Shown piece by piece: positions 53,490-61,847 of a stretch of DNA of 64,000 nt. The notes beneath the pieces were generated by a model. The model was not told the origin of the DNA and did no database searches. It saw only the letters and a list, made by a program, of their open reading frames with translations. Numbering within the stretch: the stretch's first letter is position 1; every line of letters starts with the position of its first letter. The position numbers and the translations under genes are program-made. This stretch comes from a bacterium (GTDB taxonomy: Bacteria; Pseudomonadota; Alphaproteobacteria; Caulobacterales; Caulobacteraceae), in the NCBI GenBank assembly GCA_030824495.1, contig JAVBXP010000031.1, positions 49,116 to 113,115 on the forward strand, written 5' to 3'.

Positions 53490-54368
53490 ATGGCCGCGCC
53501 GCAGCGCATCCTGATCCAGACGACCATTCCGCCGATGGTCGATGATTGGCACGTCGGCCGGTTTTCTCTGCTGACGCAATATCTGCGCGGCCTGCAGGGC
53601 GAGGATGGCGCTGAGCTGTACGACGTGGTCGCGCGCGACCGCGCCTCGGCCAATGACGGGTCCGACCCTGTGCTCGCCAATATGGACGAGAGCGACTTTG
53701 ACCAGCTCTGGCTGTTCGCGGTCGATGAGGGCGATGGCCTGAACCCCGAGGAGTGCGCGGCGATCAGCCGGTTCCGCGCCGCGGGCGGCGGGTTGATGGT
53801 GACCCGCGACCATATGGATCTGGGCTGTTCGGTGTGTTCGCTCGGTGGCGTGGGCAAGGCCCACTATTTCCATTCGTCCAACCGTGAGCCGGATCCCGAA
53901 CGGTGGCGAGCCGATGATCTGGAGACCGCCACCATTCTCTGGCCCAACTATCACTCCGGCTCGAACGGGGACTTCCAGACGATCCGCGCCGAGGGAGCGC
54001 CTCATCCGCTGCTGCGCGATCCCGATGCGCCCGGCGGTGTGTTGCCCTTCCTGCCGGCCCACCCGCACGAGGGCGCGGTGGGGGCGCCGGCCGACGAGCC
54101 GTCGGCGCGGGTGATCGCCACCGGGATCAGCCAGACCACTGGCGTGCGCTTCAATCTCGCCGTCGCGTTCGAGCGCGAGCCGGGCGGCGCGGGCGCGGCG
54201 GTGGCGCAATCCACCTTCCATCACTTCTGCGACTACAATTGGGACCCACGCGCGGGCTGCCCTAGCTTTGTCAGCGAGCCGCCGTCAGATCGCATTCTGG
54301 TCGATCCGCGCGGCCGTTGGTCGACGGAGCGCTATGTCCGCAACCTCGCAACCTGGCTGGCCCGATGA
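53490..54368 (+). CDS. Protein of unknown function (coupled to UBP-type zinc finger gene)
   Basis: 292 residues, soluble, start ATG 53490 with GGAGG 4 bases ahead. Alternating strands and helices (QRILIQTTIPPMVDDWHVG, DQLWLFAVDEGDGLNPEECA, GGGLMVTRDHMDLGCSVC) suggest a type 1 glutamine-amidotransferase or ThuA-like fold, but I see no Cys-His-Glu triad I trust. Two histidine-rich sequences (FHHFCDYNWDP) could bind metal. Its stop overlaps the zinc-finger gene by ATGA. Confidence 0.65.
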   Translation: MAAPQRILIQTTIPPMVDDWHVGRFSLLTQYLRGLQGEDGAELYDVVARDRASANDGSDPVLANMDESDFDQLWLFAVDEGDGLNPEECAAISRFRAAGGGLMVTRDHMDLGCSVCSLGGVGKAHYFHSSNREPDPERWRADDLETATILWPNYHSGSNGDFQTIRAEGAPHPLLRDPDAPGGVLPFLPAHPHEGAVGAPADEPSARVIATGISQTTGVRFNLAVAFEREPGGAGAAVAQSTFHHFCDYNWDPRAGCPSFVSEPPSDRILVDPRGRWSTERYVRNLATWLAR

Positions 54369-54661
54369 CCTGCACCCACGGCGCATTCCTGAAAGTGGTG
54401 ACCCCTTCGGCCGATGGCTGCGAGGAGTGCCTGAAGATCGGTTCGGGCTGGGTCCATCTGCGACTGTGCCGCGCCTGCGGCCATGTCGGTTGCTGCGATG
54501 ACTCGCCGAACAAGCACGCCACCAAGCATTTCAAGGCCACCGGCCACCCGCTGATCGAAACCTATGATCCGCCGGACGGGTGGGGCTGGTGCTATGTTGA
54601 CGAGGTGATGCTCGACCTCGAAGGCAATACGACGCCGCACCCAGAGGGGTGGCGCTACTAG
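54365..54661 (+). CDS. UBP-type zinc finger protein
   Basis: 98 residues, a stand-alone UBP (ubiquitin hydrolase-type) zinc finger. Likely ligands: Cys/His in MTCTHGAFL, Cys pairs in GCEECLKIGSGWVHLRLCRACGHVGCCD, His in NKHATKHF and GHPLI. In eukaryotes this fold binds ubiquitin C-termini; bacterial forms are usually small single-domain proteins of unknown partner. Translationally coupled by ATGA to the unknown gene at 53490. Confidence 0.82.
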   Translation: MTCTHGAFLKVVTPSADGCEECLKIGSGWVHLRLCRACGHVGCCDDSPNKHATKHFKATGHPLIETYDPPDGWGWCYVDEVMLDLEGNTTPHPEGWRY

Positions 54662-54703
54662 CCGCCCGCCCACCGCTACGTGTCTGGGCGCGAGCCTAGG
54701 GGG

Positions 54704-55009
54704 TCAGGCGGCCGTCAGCGCCGCGCGCTCGTCCGGATGCACCATGGCGTGCAATTCCGGATGCTTGGCGAGGTAGGCGTGGAAGAACGAGCAGTGCGGG
54801 CGGACCAACAGGTTCTGCTCTTGGGCATAGGCCAGGCCCGCTTCGACAAGGCGGGTGGCGAAACCCCGTCCGCGCAACGCCGCCGGGGTTACGGTATGGG
54901 GGAAGGTGATCGCCCCATCCTTCACTCGGTACTCGGCGAACGCGACCGCCTCGCCTATCCGGATCTCGAATTGGGTGTCCGTGCGGACGACGTCGGGCTG
55001 GTCGCTCAT
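54704..55009 (-). CDS. Small GNAT N-acetyltransferase (YjdJ-like)
   Basis: 101 residues: VAFAEYRVKDGAITFPHTVTPAALRGRGFATRLVEAGLAYAQEQ. The acetyl-CoA loop RGRGFATRL is the short form of the GNAT_2/YjdJ-type family. Acceptor unknown. Convergent with the zinc finger gene. Confidence 0.85.
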   Translation of the reverse strand: MSDQPDVVRTDTQFEIRIGEAVAFAEYRVKDGAITFPHTVTPAALRGRGFATRLVEAGLAYAQEQNLLVRPHCSFFHAYLAKHPELHAMVHPDERAALTAA

Positions 55010-55068
55010 GGGCGCTCCTCTTCCAGAGCATCATGCGCTGAGCGCTTCCACCTCGCCAATGGGGCGTC

Positions 55069-55398
55069 TTAGCTGGCGCTGGGCGCCTCGCCCTGGCGCG
55101 AACGGTCTTGGGTCAAGGCGACGAAGGACTTTGTGGCCGGGTCTATCCGGTGTGGCCCCTGGCCATGTTGGGCCTCGTTCGAGAGCGCCACCTCCAAATT
55201 TTCGACATTGCGCAGCCGTCGCCTGGCGCGGCGTCGGGCCTCCCCGATAGCCTCCTCCGGTGCGAGCGGTTCGGCGTCTCCCAGGGTGGTGACCATGTGG
55301 AGGTGCACGATGTGGCCGTTCGCCGGCTCATAGAGCGCGACGACCTGCACATGCTCGGCCAAGGGCTTGGCGTCGGCGGAAGATCCAAAGCCGATCAT
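55069..55398 (-). CDS. Conserved hypothetical protein
   Basis: 109 residues starting at ATG 55398 (MIGFGSSADAKPLAEHV). Sequence HVQVVALYEPANGHIVHLHMV, then EEAIGEARRRARRRLRNVENLEVALS looks like a small compact alpha/beta protein. It continues the operon after the gene at 55416, 17 bases apart, on the same strand. Family not recognised; the upstream open frame to 55896 overlaps the other gene. Confidence 0.6.
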   Translation of the reverse strand: MIGFGSSADAKPLAEHVQVVALYEPANGHIVHLHMVTTLGDAEPLAPEEAIGEARRRARRRLRNVENLEVALSNEAQHGQGPHRIDPATKSFVALTQDRSRQGEAPSAS

Positions 55399-55415
55399 GA
55401 GCGATATGCGATCCG

Positions 55416-55784
55416 CTAGAGGTTGCCCCTGGTCACGGAGGGCCAGAAGAACAGGTTGATGATGAAGTCGGCGCTGCAGTTCTGGATCTCGATCTCGTAG
55501 CTGATGCTGGTCAGGCCGCTGCGGATGAGCACGGTCTTGGGCGGGCCCGATAGCGTGCCCTGGGCCAGCATCTCGTTCGCCGGCAATGGCGGGTTCGAGC
55601 CGTCGGTGGTGCAGGCGTCGAACACCGCGAAGGCTGTCGGATCCTCGCCGAAGGTGTCGAACATGGACAGCGAGATTTGCGCGATGACCGGCGTCGGTCT
55701 GGGCAGTCGCAGGGTGTTGGAAATGATCATCTGGCCGCGCCCGCCTGTGCTCAGCGGGTGGTAGGCGACACTCATACCGTCCAT
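55416..55784 (-). CDS. Hypothetical beta-rich protein
   Basis: 122 residues, no signal peptide or transmembrane helix: MIISNTLRLPRPTPVIAQIS, and later VLIRSGLTSISYEIEIQN, a pattern of alternating strands, with the two Cys in DACTTDG and IQNCSAD. It heads a likely two-gene operon with the 109-residue gene. No family recognised. Confidence 0.6.
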   Translation of the reverse strand: MDGMSVAYHPLSTGGRGQMIISNTLRLPRPTPVIAQISLSMFDTFGEDPTAFAVFDACTTDGSNPPLPANEMLAQGTLSGPPKTVLIRSGLTSISYEIEIQNCSADFIINLFFWPSVTRGNL

Positions 55785-55961
55785 CGTGCAGACCTCCGTT
55801 CCATCGCCGCGGACTGTAGGCCTCTGCCGGCCTGGCGTCCTTGGGGGTGAATACCGAGATGGCGCGGCGCGTTGGTGGCCCGGAAGGCCGCGTCACACCA
55901 TGGGTAGTCGGGCTGCGCTGGCGGAGCCTAGAATTGGCGGCATTGCGGACTGGGCGGGCGA

Positions 55962-56693
55962 ATGGCGCAGAACATCTACGATCAACCGGAATTCTTCGCG
56001 GCCTATAGCCAACTCGGCCGTTCGGTCCAGGGACTGGATGGCGCGGCGGAGTGGCCGGCCTTGCGAGCCATGCTGCCGGACGTAGGCGGGCTCGACGTCG
56101 TCGATCTCGGCTGCGGCTTTGGGTGGTTCTGCCGCTGGGCGCGAGAGAACGGCGCGGCGGCTGTGCTGGGGTTGGATATCTCGGAAAAGATGCTCGGCCG
56201 CGCGCGGCAGGCCACCGCCGATCACGCGATCACCTACCAAGTGGCGGACTTGGAGCATCCGGACCTGTCGGAGGGCGCGTTCGACCTGGCCTATAGCTCG
56301 CTTGCCTTCCACTATGTGGCGGACGCCGCGCGGCTGTACGGGCAGATCCATCGCGCCTTGCGACCTGGCGGGCGGCTGGTGTTCTCGACCGAGCACCCGA
56401 TCTACATGGCGCCGACCTCGCCGGGTTGGGCGCAGGGTCCCGATGGCGGGCGGATCTGGCCGCTGAACCAGTATCTGGTGGAGGGGCCGCGAACCACCGA
56501 CTGGTTCGCGCCCGGGGTCGTCAAGCATCACCGGACCATCGGAACCACTTTGAACGCGCTGATCGGAGCCGGCTTCACGATCACCTGTGTCGAGGAGTTC
56601 TGCCCGACGCCCGACCAGATCGCCGCGCAGCCAGCTTTGGCTGAGGAGGTCGAGCGCCCGATGTTCCTCCTGATCTCGGCCTTACGGGGGTGA
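55962..56693 (+). CDS. SAM-dependent methyltransferase
   Basis: 243 residues, class I fold: VVDLGCGFGWFCRWARENGAAAVLGLDIS (motif I, SAM binding), ITYQVADLEH, FDLAYSSLAFHYVADAARL (motif II) and HRALRPGGRLVFSTEHPIYM (motif III). Start ATG 55962; it has NIYDQPEFFAAYSQLGRS, common in methyltransferases of the UbiE/COQ5-like small-molecule type. Acceptor unknown. Convergent with the GFA gene. Confidence 0.9.
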   Translation: MAQNIYDQPEFFAAYSQLGRSVQGLDGAAEWPALRAMLPDVGGLDVVDLGCGFGWFCRWARENGAAAVLGLDISEKMLGRARQATADHAITYQVADLEHPDLSEGAFDLAYSSLAFHYVADAARLYGQIHRALRPGGRLVFSTEHPIYMAPTSPGWAQGPDGGRIWPLNQYLVEGPRTTDWFAPGVVKHHRTIGTTLNALIGAGFTITCVEEFCPTPDQIAAQPALAEEVERPMFLLISALRG

Positions 56694-56700
56694 TTTCGGG

Positions 56701-57180
56701 TCAGGTCGCCGCCTGCGCTCCATAGTCCTGGATCAGGCCGTCGAAGGCCTCGTAGGGCGGGAAGGTTTCGTAGCTGTGCGGGGCGCCGGTGGCGACCCAG
56801 GGCAGCTTCTCGCTGGTGAAGGTCTCGATGAACGGCGTGAACCAATTCGTATCGTCGAGCATGGTCGGTCGCAAGTTCACGAAGAAGTCGATGCTCTCGG
56901 GCCGGGTGAACATCCAGCTCATGCAATGGGGGCAGAAATAGTGACGTGACGCGCCGTGCAGTCCGCCGATCACGGGCTCGCCCTGGGTCACTTCGAACCC
57001 TTCGCTGGGAATGGCGGCGCTGAGCGAATAGGCGCTGGCGCTCATCTTCTGGCAGCCTGTGCAGTGGCAGGCCATGGTCAGCAGCGGTGGCGCGCTGACC
57101 TTCAGCCGCACCTGTCCGCAACGGCATCCGCCCATCCAGGGCAAGGTCGGCTGGCTCATCTTGATCCCCTCGGCGTCCAT
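56701..57180 (-). CDS. GFA-type zinc-binding protein
   Basis: 159 residues (or 152 if the Met at 57159 starts). Family zinc ligands: GCRCGQV, MACHCTGCQK and FCPHCMSW. GFA family proteins, named for glutathione-dependent formaldehyde activation, mostly have no proven activity. Single gene. Confidence 0.88.
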   Translation of the reverse strand: MDAEGIKMSQPTLPWMGGCRCGQVRLKVSAPPLLTMACHCTGCQKMSASAYSLSAAIPSEGFEVTQGEPVIGGLHGASRHYFCPHCMSWMFTRPESIDFFVNLRPTMLDDTNWFTPFIETFTSEKLPWVATGAPHSYETFPPYEAFDGLIQDYGAQAAT

Positions 57181-57223
57181 CGGAGATCGCAGTCTAGCCG
57201 AGGCGGTCGGGCGGCGTCTCGCG

Positions 57224-58282
57224 CTAGGGCCTGACCTCGAAGACCATGTTGAAGGGGGTCTCGGTCGCGCGGCGGAAATGAGTGAAGCCGGCCTCCTCGG
57301 TCACCTTCTTCAGCCTGGCCTCGCCGGCCTGGGCGCCGAGGCCAAGACCCACCTCCTGGCTGAGCGAGGCCGGCGTGCAGATCATGGTGGAGGCCGAATA
57401 GAACAGCCGCCCGATGGGATTCAGATTGTCCGCGAGGTCGTCGTTGGCGAACGGCTCGACCAGCATCCAGGATCCGCCGGGGGTCAGGTGCTCGCGGATG
57501 TGTCGCGCGGCGCCGACCGGATCGCCCATGTCGTGCAGGGCGTCGAAGATAGCGATCATGTCGTAGTCGCCGCCGTCGAAGTCCTTTGCCGAGGCCACGG
57601 CGAACTCCACCCGATCCTCGACCCCGGCCTCCTTGGCCGCCTCCCGCGCGCGCTCGATGGAGGCCGGATGATAATCGAAACCGTAGAAGTGGGAGTTGGG
57701 GTAGGCCTGGGCCATAAGCACGGTCGAGGCGCCGTGGCCGCAGCCGACGTCGGCGACCCGCGCGCCGGCCTTGAGCCGGTCCTCAACGCCGTCCATCGCC
57801 GGTATCCAGGCGCTGGTCAGGTTGGCGTTGTAGCCGGGACGGAAGAACCGCTCCGTGCCGCGGAACAGGCAAGCGTCGTGTTCGTGCCAGCCCATCCCCT
57901 TGCCGGACTTGAAGACCGCGGTGACCTTCGGCTCGTCGCGGAACATGGCGGCCAGAAGTTCGAACCCGCCGGCCATGAAGGCCGATCCGCCGTCGTCGGC
58001 GAAGACAGCCGACTGTTCGGGGGTCATGGAGAACAGGCCGGTGAGGCGATCATATTCCAGGTACCCTGCGGCGGCCTGGGCGGCGAGCCATTCGCGGACA
58101 TAGCGCTCAGACGTGCCGGTGGCGCTCGCCAGCTGCGCGGGCGTGGCCGGGCCGATCTCGGTGAGCGCTTTGTACAGGCCGAGCTTGTCGCCGACGATGA
58201 CCAGGGCGGCGGAGACCGCGGCGCCCATGTCGCCGACCATCTTGCCTTGGAAGGCCTCGAGTTTGGCTTGATCCACTTGCAC
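57224..58282 (-). CDS. SAM-dependent methyltransferase with winged-helix N-terminus
   Basis: 352 residues. The N-terminal about 100 residues form a winged-helix dimerisation part (LYKALTEIGPATPAQLASATGTSERYVREWLAAQAAAGYL), followed by a class I methyltransferase: ARVADVGCGHGASTVLMAQA (motif I), and later AIFDALHDMGDPVGAARHI and LTPGGSWMLVEP. This is the Rv2258c-like small-molecule methyltransferase layout. Substrate unknown. Confidence 0.88.
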   Translation of the reverse strand: MQVDQAKLEAFQGKMVGDMGAAVSAALVIVGDKLGLYKALTEIGPATPAQLASATGTSERYVREWLAAQAAAGYLEYDRLTGLFSMTPEQSAVFADDGGSAFMAGGFELLAAMFRDEPKVTAVFKSGKGMGWHEHDACLFRGTERFFRPGYNANLTSAWIPAMDGVEDRLKAGARVADVGCGHGASTVLMAQAYPNSHFYGFDYHPASIERAREAAKEAGVEDRVEFAVASAKDFDGGDYDMIAIFDALHDMGDPVGAARHIREHLTPGGSWMLVEPFANDDLADNLNPIGRLFYSASTMICTPASLSQEVGLGLGAQAGEARLKKVTEEAGFTHFRRATETPFNMVFEVRP

Positions 58283-58397
58283 CTTGCCCTCCTTTGGCTG
58301 GGGCGTGCGTCGGATCGCAGCGTTATTTCACCCTTCGATTGGCGGCGGAACATACGAGGCCGTGCAACTGCGCGCGCCGGACGACGCGTGATTGTGC

Positions 58398-59036
58398 CTA
58401 GCCGTGGACGTGGTCGAGGGACGAGAGCCGGACGCTGCCGGCCGGGGTGTCGAGCTGGGCGGTGATGGCTGCCTCGCCGGCCTGAACATCGACTTCGACG
58501 TCGAGCTTTTCGAGCAGGGGACGGAGGCTCCATGCCTCCGGGTGGGTCAGGCTGAGCTTTGTCAGGCGGCAGTCGTCGCCCGCATCGTCGGCGGGATGGG
58601 GGCTGTCGCCCCAATCGATGAAGAACGGCACGAGCGGGCCGTAGGCGTGGCCGGCCGGGATCAGCAACCGCCAGCGGACCAGGCGGCCGGTGGGCAGCCG
58701 GCGCGACATGGGGATGACGCCGGCATGGGGCAGGCCTGCCCGTTCCAGCTTCACCGCCACCCGGTCGAGCCGGTCGGTGGCGACGGCGAAGGTGTGCAGC
58801 ACGGGCCCCGCCAGTTTGGATAGCTCGGCGGCCGGGGTGGCGACGGCGGCCTGGGCCGGGTCGGGCGCCAGGATCTCCAGATAGGCGCGTCGGCCAAGCC
58901 CAAGGACGGCGTTGCGCGTGCCGGCGCCGGGATGGGCGCCGCCGACCAGCGCACGCTGGCCGGTGCGCGCCTGAAGCTCATCAATGGCGCGCTCGAGATC
59001 GGGCGCGGCCCAAACTAGATGATCGATATGGGCCAT
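58398..59036 (-). CDS. VOC/glyoxalase-like protein
   Basis: 212 residues. IDHLVWAAPDLERAIDEL starts the vicinal-oxygen-chelate fold, with a glyoxalase_3-like repeat later. The metal ligands of classical glyoxalases are not clear. Starts in the stop codon of the 59036 gene (overlap of one base) as a two-gene operon. Substrate unknown. Confidence 0.8.
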   Translation of the reverse strand: MAHIDHLVWAAPDLERAIDELQARTGQRALVGGAHPGAGTRNAVLGLGRRAYLEILAPDPAQAAVATPAAELSKLAGPVLHTFAVATDRLDRVAVKLERAGLPHAGVIPMSRRLPTGRLVRWRLLIPAGHAYGPLVPFFIDWGDSPHPADDAGDDCRLTKLSLTHPEAWSLRPLLEKLDVEVDVQAGEAAITAQLDTPAGSVRLSSLDHVHG

Positions 59037-59545
59037 CAGGAAGCGCGGCGCCTAAACAGAGTGACGACGCCGTCGTGATGCTGGGGGCAGACAGCGGGCG
59101 TGGGGCCGGCCTCCATGGGCGGCAGCCGCAGGACAAAGCCGTGCATCTCCAGCGCCTGGGCGACAAGACAGGCCGCGGCCGGGAAGGGCGCGCGCGGCGT
59201 GTCGGCCAGCAGCCAGGCGAGGTGCGCTTCCATCCGGGGGTAGTCTTCGGCTTGGGCCGCGGCGAACAAGGCCAGGACCGATTGTTCGTCTCTGGTCAGG
59301 CGGTAGGATCCGGGCGCCGCCAGCGTCACTTTGCGCCGGCCGTTCTGACCCAGCTCGCGGACAAAGACCGATAGCGCGGTCAGGGCCTGGACGCCCATCG
59401 GCCCGCAGGATTCCTCGAACTGGCGGCGGATCAGGTGGCAGTCGCCGGCGCCGAAGGCCGTTGCCCGGAACGCCCAGAGCAACATGTGCTCACCTTGCAG
59501 AAGGTCGCAGAGTTGGGCCGGGGCGATATCGTCGGGCTGTGGCAT
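59036..59545 (-). CDS. Hypothetical protein downstream of a Fur-box-like site
   Basis: 169 residues, helical: DIAPAQLCDLLQGEHMLLWAFRATAFGAGDCHL, then VLALFAAAQAEDYPRMEAHLAWL; two or three Cys residues. I cannot name a family. It is the first gene of the operon with the VOC protein, and a Fur-box-like sequence at 59576-59598 lies about 31 bases ahead of its start, suggesting iron control (inference). Confidence 0.65.
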   Translation of the reverse strand: MPQPDDIAPAQLCDLLQGEHMLLWAFRATAFGAGDCHLIRRQFEESCGPMGVQALTALSVFVRELGQNGRRKVTLAAPGSYRLTRDEQSVLALFAAAQAEDYPRMEAHLAWLLADTPRAPFPAAACLVAQALEMHGFVLRLPPMEAGPTPAVCPQHHDGVVTLFRRRAS

Positions 59546-59575
59546 GGGATGCGCGCTCCTCAGACCTCAAGCCTA

Positions 59576-59598
59576 TTGCTACTGAGAATGACTCGCAA
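59576..59598. promoter_or_regulatory. Fur-box-like site
   Basis: TTGCTACTGAGAATGACTCG and CAA: ends TTGC and GCAA mirror each other, and the middle TGAGAATGA resembles the Fur consensus half. Symmetric at 7 of 11 pairs. Directly upstream of the minus-strand gene starting at 59545. Confidence 0.5.
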
Positions 59599-59674
59599 CA
59601 CTAGTTTTGAGCTCTGACGAACTTCGCAGGTCCGCGTCCCCCAATGCGGAGGGTAGGGGCCGAGACGGTAGAGC

Positions 59675-60070
59675 TTACGCGGCGGCGGAGTGGCGGATGG
59701 GTTCGGGAGCGAAGCTTTCTTCGTCCCACAGCGAGTCCCACTCGGCCCAGCGATTGGCCGCGTCGCGCAGGCGGGCGTCATCGCGGACGGTGAGCACCTG
59801 GCCCTCGCCTTCGTCCCAGACCACGGTCAGGTCGGCCAACCGGGCGGCGTCTGCGCCGAGCTTGCCCTGGGCCTGCAGCTTCTCGATCATATCCGCCGAG
59901 AGGCGCAGCTTCAGGCGATCGCCCGACATGCGCACCGCGACGTCGGCATGGGTGATGACCTGATCGATCATCTGCGTGCTGGCGGGCGTCATCGGGCGGC
60001 GCGCGTCGAATAGGAACAGCGGTTCCTGGTAGGCGCGGCGGAAGCGGGTCACTCGGTTCGTGGAGGGCAT
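59675..60070 (-). CDS. Hypothetical protein divergent from the YafY/WYL regulator
   Basis: 131 residues, start ATG 60070 with AGGAG 6 bases ahead. Soluble: VTRFRRAYQEPLFLFDARRP, then MIDQVITHADVAVRMSGDRLKLRLSADM, acidic C-terminal half (WAEWDSLWDEESF). No family recognised. The divergent WYL regulator at 60151 and the palindrome between them suggest it is the regulator's target. Confidence 0.65.
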   Translation of the reverse strand: MPSTNRVTRFRRAYQEPLFLFDARRPMTPASTQMIDQVITHADVAVRMSGDRLKLRLSADMIEKLQAQGKLGADAARLADLTVVWDEGEGQVLTVRDDARLRDAANRWAEWDSLWDEESFAPEPIRHSAAA

Positions 60071-60088
60071 CGGGAGCTCCTTTCGTCT

Positions 60089-60112
60089 CGGCATGTTCTT
60101 GATAGAATGCCG
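60089..60112. promoter_or_regulatory. Candidate operator of the WYL regulator
   Basis: CGGCAT and ATGCCG are mirrored with a 12-base spacer, containing TTCTTGATAGAA. It lies between the divergent regulator and hypothetical genes, in the position of an auto-regulatory site. Confidence 0.5.
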
Positions 60113-60150
60113 ATGCGTCAGAATCGGACGTATAATTTCGAGGTAGGCGA

Positions 60151-61134
60151 GTGAGGCACGAAAAGGCGGCGCGGTTGCTTGAGCTGGCGCGGATGCTGGC
60201 GGCGTCGGCCGAGGGGCTGACCCTGGACGAGATGGCCGATCGAATGAGCGTCGGCCGGCGCACGGCCGAGCGCATGCGGGACGCGGTGCGCGAGGCGTTT
60301 CCGCAGATGGAGGAGGTGGACGATCCGCCGACCCGGCGGTTTCGGATTCCCTCGGGTCTGGACGGCATCTTCCAGGCGCCGAGCGCCGATGAGTTCGCCG
60401 CCCTGCGCGCGGCCGCCGAACAGTTCAAGGCGGCGGGGAACAGGACGCGGGCGGGGGCCTTGCAGTCGCTCGAACAAAAGGTCCTCTCCGCTATTCGCGC
60501 AGGTGCGCGCCGCAAGCTCGCGCCCGACATGGAGGCCTTGCTCGAGGCCGAGACCATGGCGATCCACGCAGGCCCTCGTCCCTTCGAGGACGACGAGATC
60601 CTGGGCGCGGTGCGCGAAGCCATTAAGTCTTTGAGGCGACTGCGGTTCCGCTACGAGGGCGGTTCTTCGCCGGGCCGGGTGCGAGAGATCACGCCCTTCG
60701 GCCTGCTGTTTGGTCGCTCGAACTACCTCGTCGGCGCCGAGGGCGACTCCGTGGAGCCGCGAACCTGGCGGCTGGACCGGGTGCGCGATATCGCTGTGTC
60801 AGATACGCCAGGAACCCGGCCGGAAGATTTCTCGCTACAGGCCTTCATGCATCGCAGCTTCGGCATTTATCAGGACGAGGTCGAGGCGGTGGCGCTGCGG
60901 GTCTTGCCGCATGGCGCGGAGGAGGCGCTGGGCTGGCGATTCCATCCGACCCAGCGCGTGGAGGCGCAGGACGACGGCAGCGTGCTGGTCAGGTTTACGG
61001 CCGGCGGCATGCGCGAACTGGCCTGGCACCTGTTCACCTGGGGCGACAAGGTGCAGATCCTGGCTCCGGAACGCCTCAGGACGATGATGCGCGAAGAACT
61101 GGCCGTGGCGCTGCGGGCGCACGGGCAGGCTTAG
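60151..61134 (+). CDS. YafY-type HTH/WYL transcriptional regulator
   Basis: 327 residues. HTH_11 winged-helix N-terminus (ARMLAASAEGLTLDEMADRMSVGRRTAERMRDAV), then a WYL ligand-sensing domain (LRFRYEGGSSPGRVREITPFGLLFGRSNYLVGAEGD and RTWRLDRVRDIAVSD) and the C-terminal WCX part (EALGWRFHPTQRVEAQDDGSV). WYL proteins sense nucleotides or DNA damage signals. Divergent from the gene at 60070. Confidence 0.9.
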   Translation: MRHEKAARLLELARMLAASAEGLTLDEMADRMSVGRRTAERMRDAVREAFPQMEEVDDPPTRRFRIPSGLDGIFQAPSADEFAALRAAAEQFKAAGNRTRAGALQSLEQKVLSAIRAGARRKLAPDMEALLEAETMAIHAGPRPFEDDEILGAVREAIKSLRRLRFRYEGGSSPGRVREITPFGLLFGRSNYLVGAEGDSVEPRTWRLDRVRDIAVSDTPGTRPEDFSLQAFMHRSFGIYQDEVEAVALRVLPHGAEEALGWRFHPTQRVEAQDDGSVLVRFTAGGMRELAWHLFTWGDKVQILAPERLRTMMREELAVALRAHGQA

Positions 61135-61148
61135 CGACCGTATTCCCA

Positions 61149-61273
61149 CCGCTCATCCCGGCGAAAGCCGGGACCCAGATCTCTTCGGCCGCAGCTGTTT
61201 GGATCAGCTTAGAGTCTGTAGAACCCGCGTCTGAGCTACCCATCTGGGTCCCGGCTTTCGCCGGGATGAGCGG
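61149..61273. repeat. Dispersed inverted-repeat element, copy 2
   Basis: A 31-base left arm (61149-61179: CCGCTCATCCCGGCGAAAGC followed by CGGGACCCAGA) and a 31-base right arm (61243-61273) that is its perfect reverse complement, 63 bases apart. It ends 9 bases before the gloA start, so the arm may form a hairpin in the 5' leader. Homologous to 28278-28386. Confidence 0.92.
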
Positions 61274-61282
61274 AGTTTTAGA

Positions 61283-61780
61283 ATGAGCGAGACCGACGGC
61301 TTCGTGCTGAACCAGACCATGCTGCGGATCAAGGATCCGGAGAAAACCGTGCCGTTCTATCGCGACGTGCTGGGGATGACCCTGCTGGACCGCTACGACT
61401 TCGAGGCCGGCAAGTTCTCGCTCTATTTCATGGGCTATCCGGGCGGCGAGATCCCCAGCGATCCGGCCGAGCGGGTGAAGTGGGTGTTCGAGCAGCCAGC
61501 GCTTCTGGAGTTCACCCACAACTGGGGGACCGAGAGCGATCCTGACTTCGCCTATCACAACGGCAATTCCGATCCGCGCGGGTTCGGCCATATCGGGTTG
61601 TCGGTTCCCGATGTCGCCGCGGCCTGCGCGCGCTTCGAAGACATGGGCGTCGAGTTCGTGAAACGGCCGAATGAAGGCGCGATGAAGGGGCTCGCCTTCA
61701 TCAAGGACCCGGACGGCTATTGGATCGAGATCGTCTCCGGCCCCAACCTGCGCGACCTCATCACGGCGGCTCGCAGTTAG
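61283..61780 (+). CDS. gloA: Lactoylglutathione lyase (glyoxalase I)
   Basis: 165 residues. Converts the methylglyoxal-glutathione adduct to S-lactoylglutathione. Has [33 protein letters not shown]-type sequence ([10 protein letters not shown]), [20 protein letters not shown] and [13 protein letters not shown], with the metal ligands Gln, Glu, His and Glu in these blocks. Starts 9 bases after the IR element. Confidence 0.95.
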   Translation: MSETDGFVLNQTMLRIKDPEKTVPFYRDVLGMTLLDRYDFEAGKFSLYFMGYPGGEIPSDPAERVKWVFEQPALLEFTHNWGTESDPDFAYHNGNSDPRGFGHIGLSVPDVAAACARFEDMGVEFVKRPNEGAMKGLAFIKDPDGYWIEIVSGPNLRDLITAARS

Positions 61781-61847
61781 GCGACCGAATGACGGGTTTC
61801 CGCGTTCATAGGCACTAGAGCGTGGTCGCAACAGCCGGAGCGGTAGT

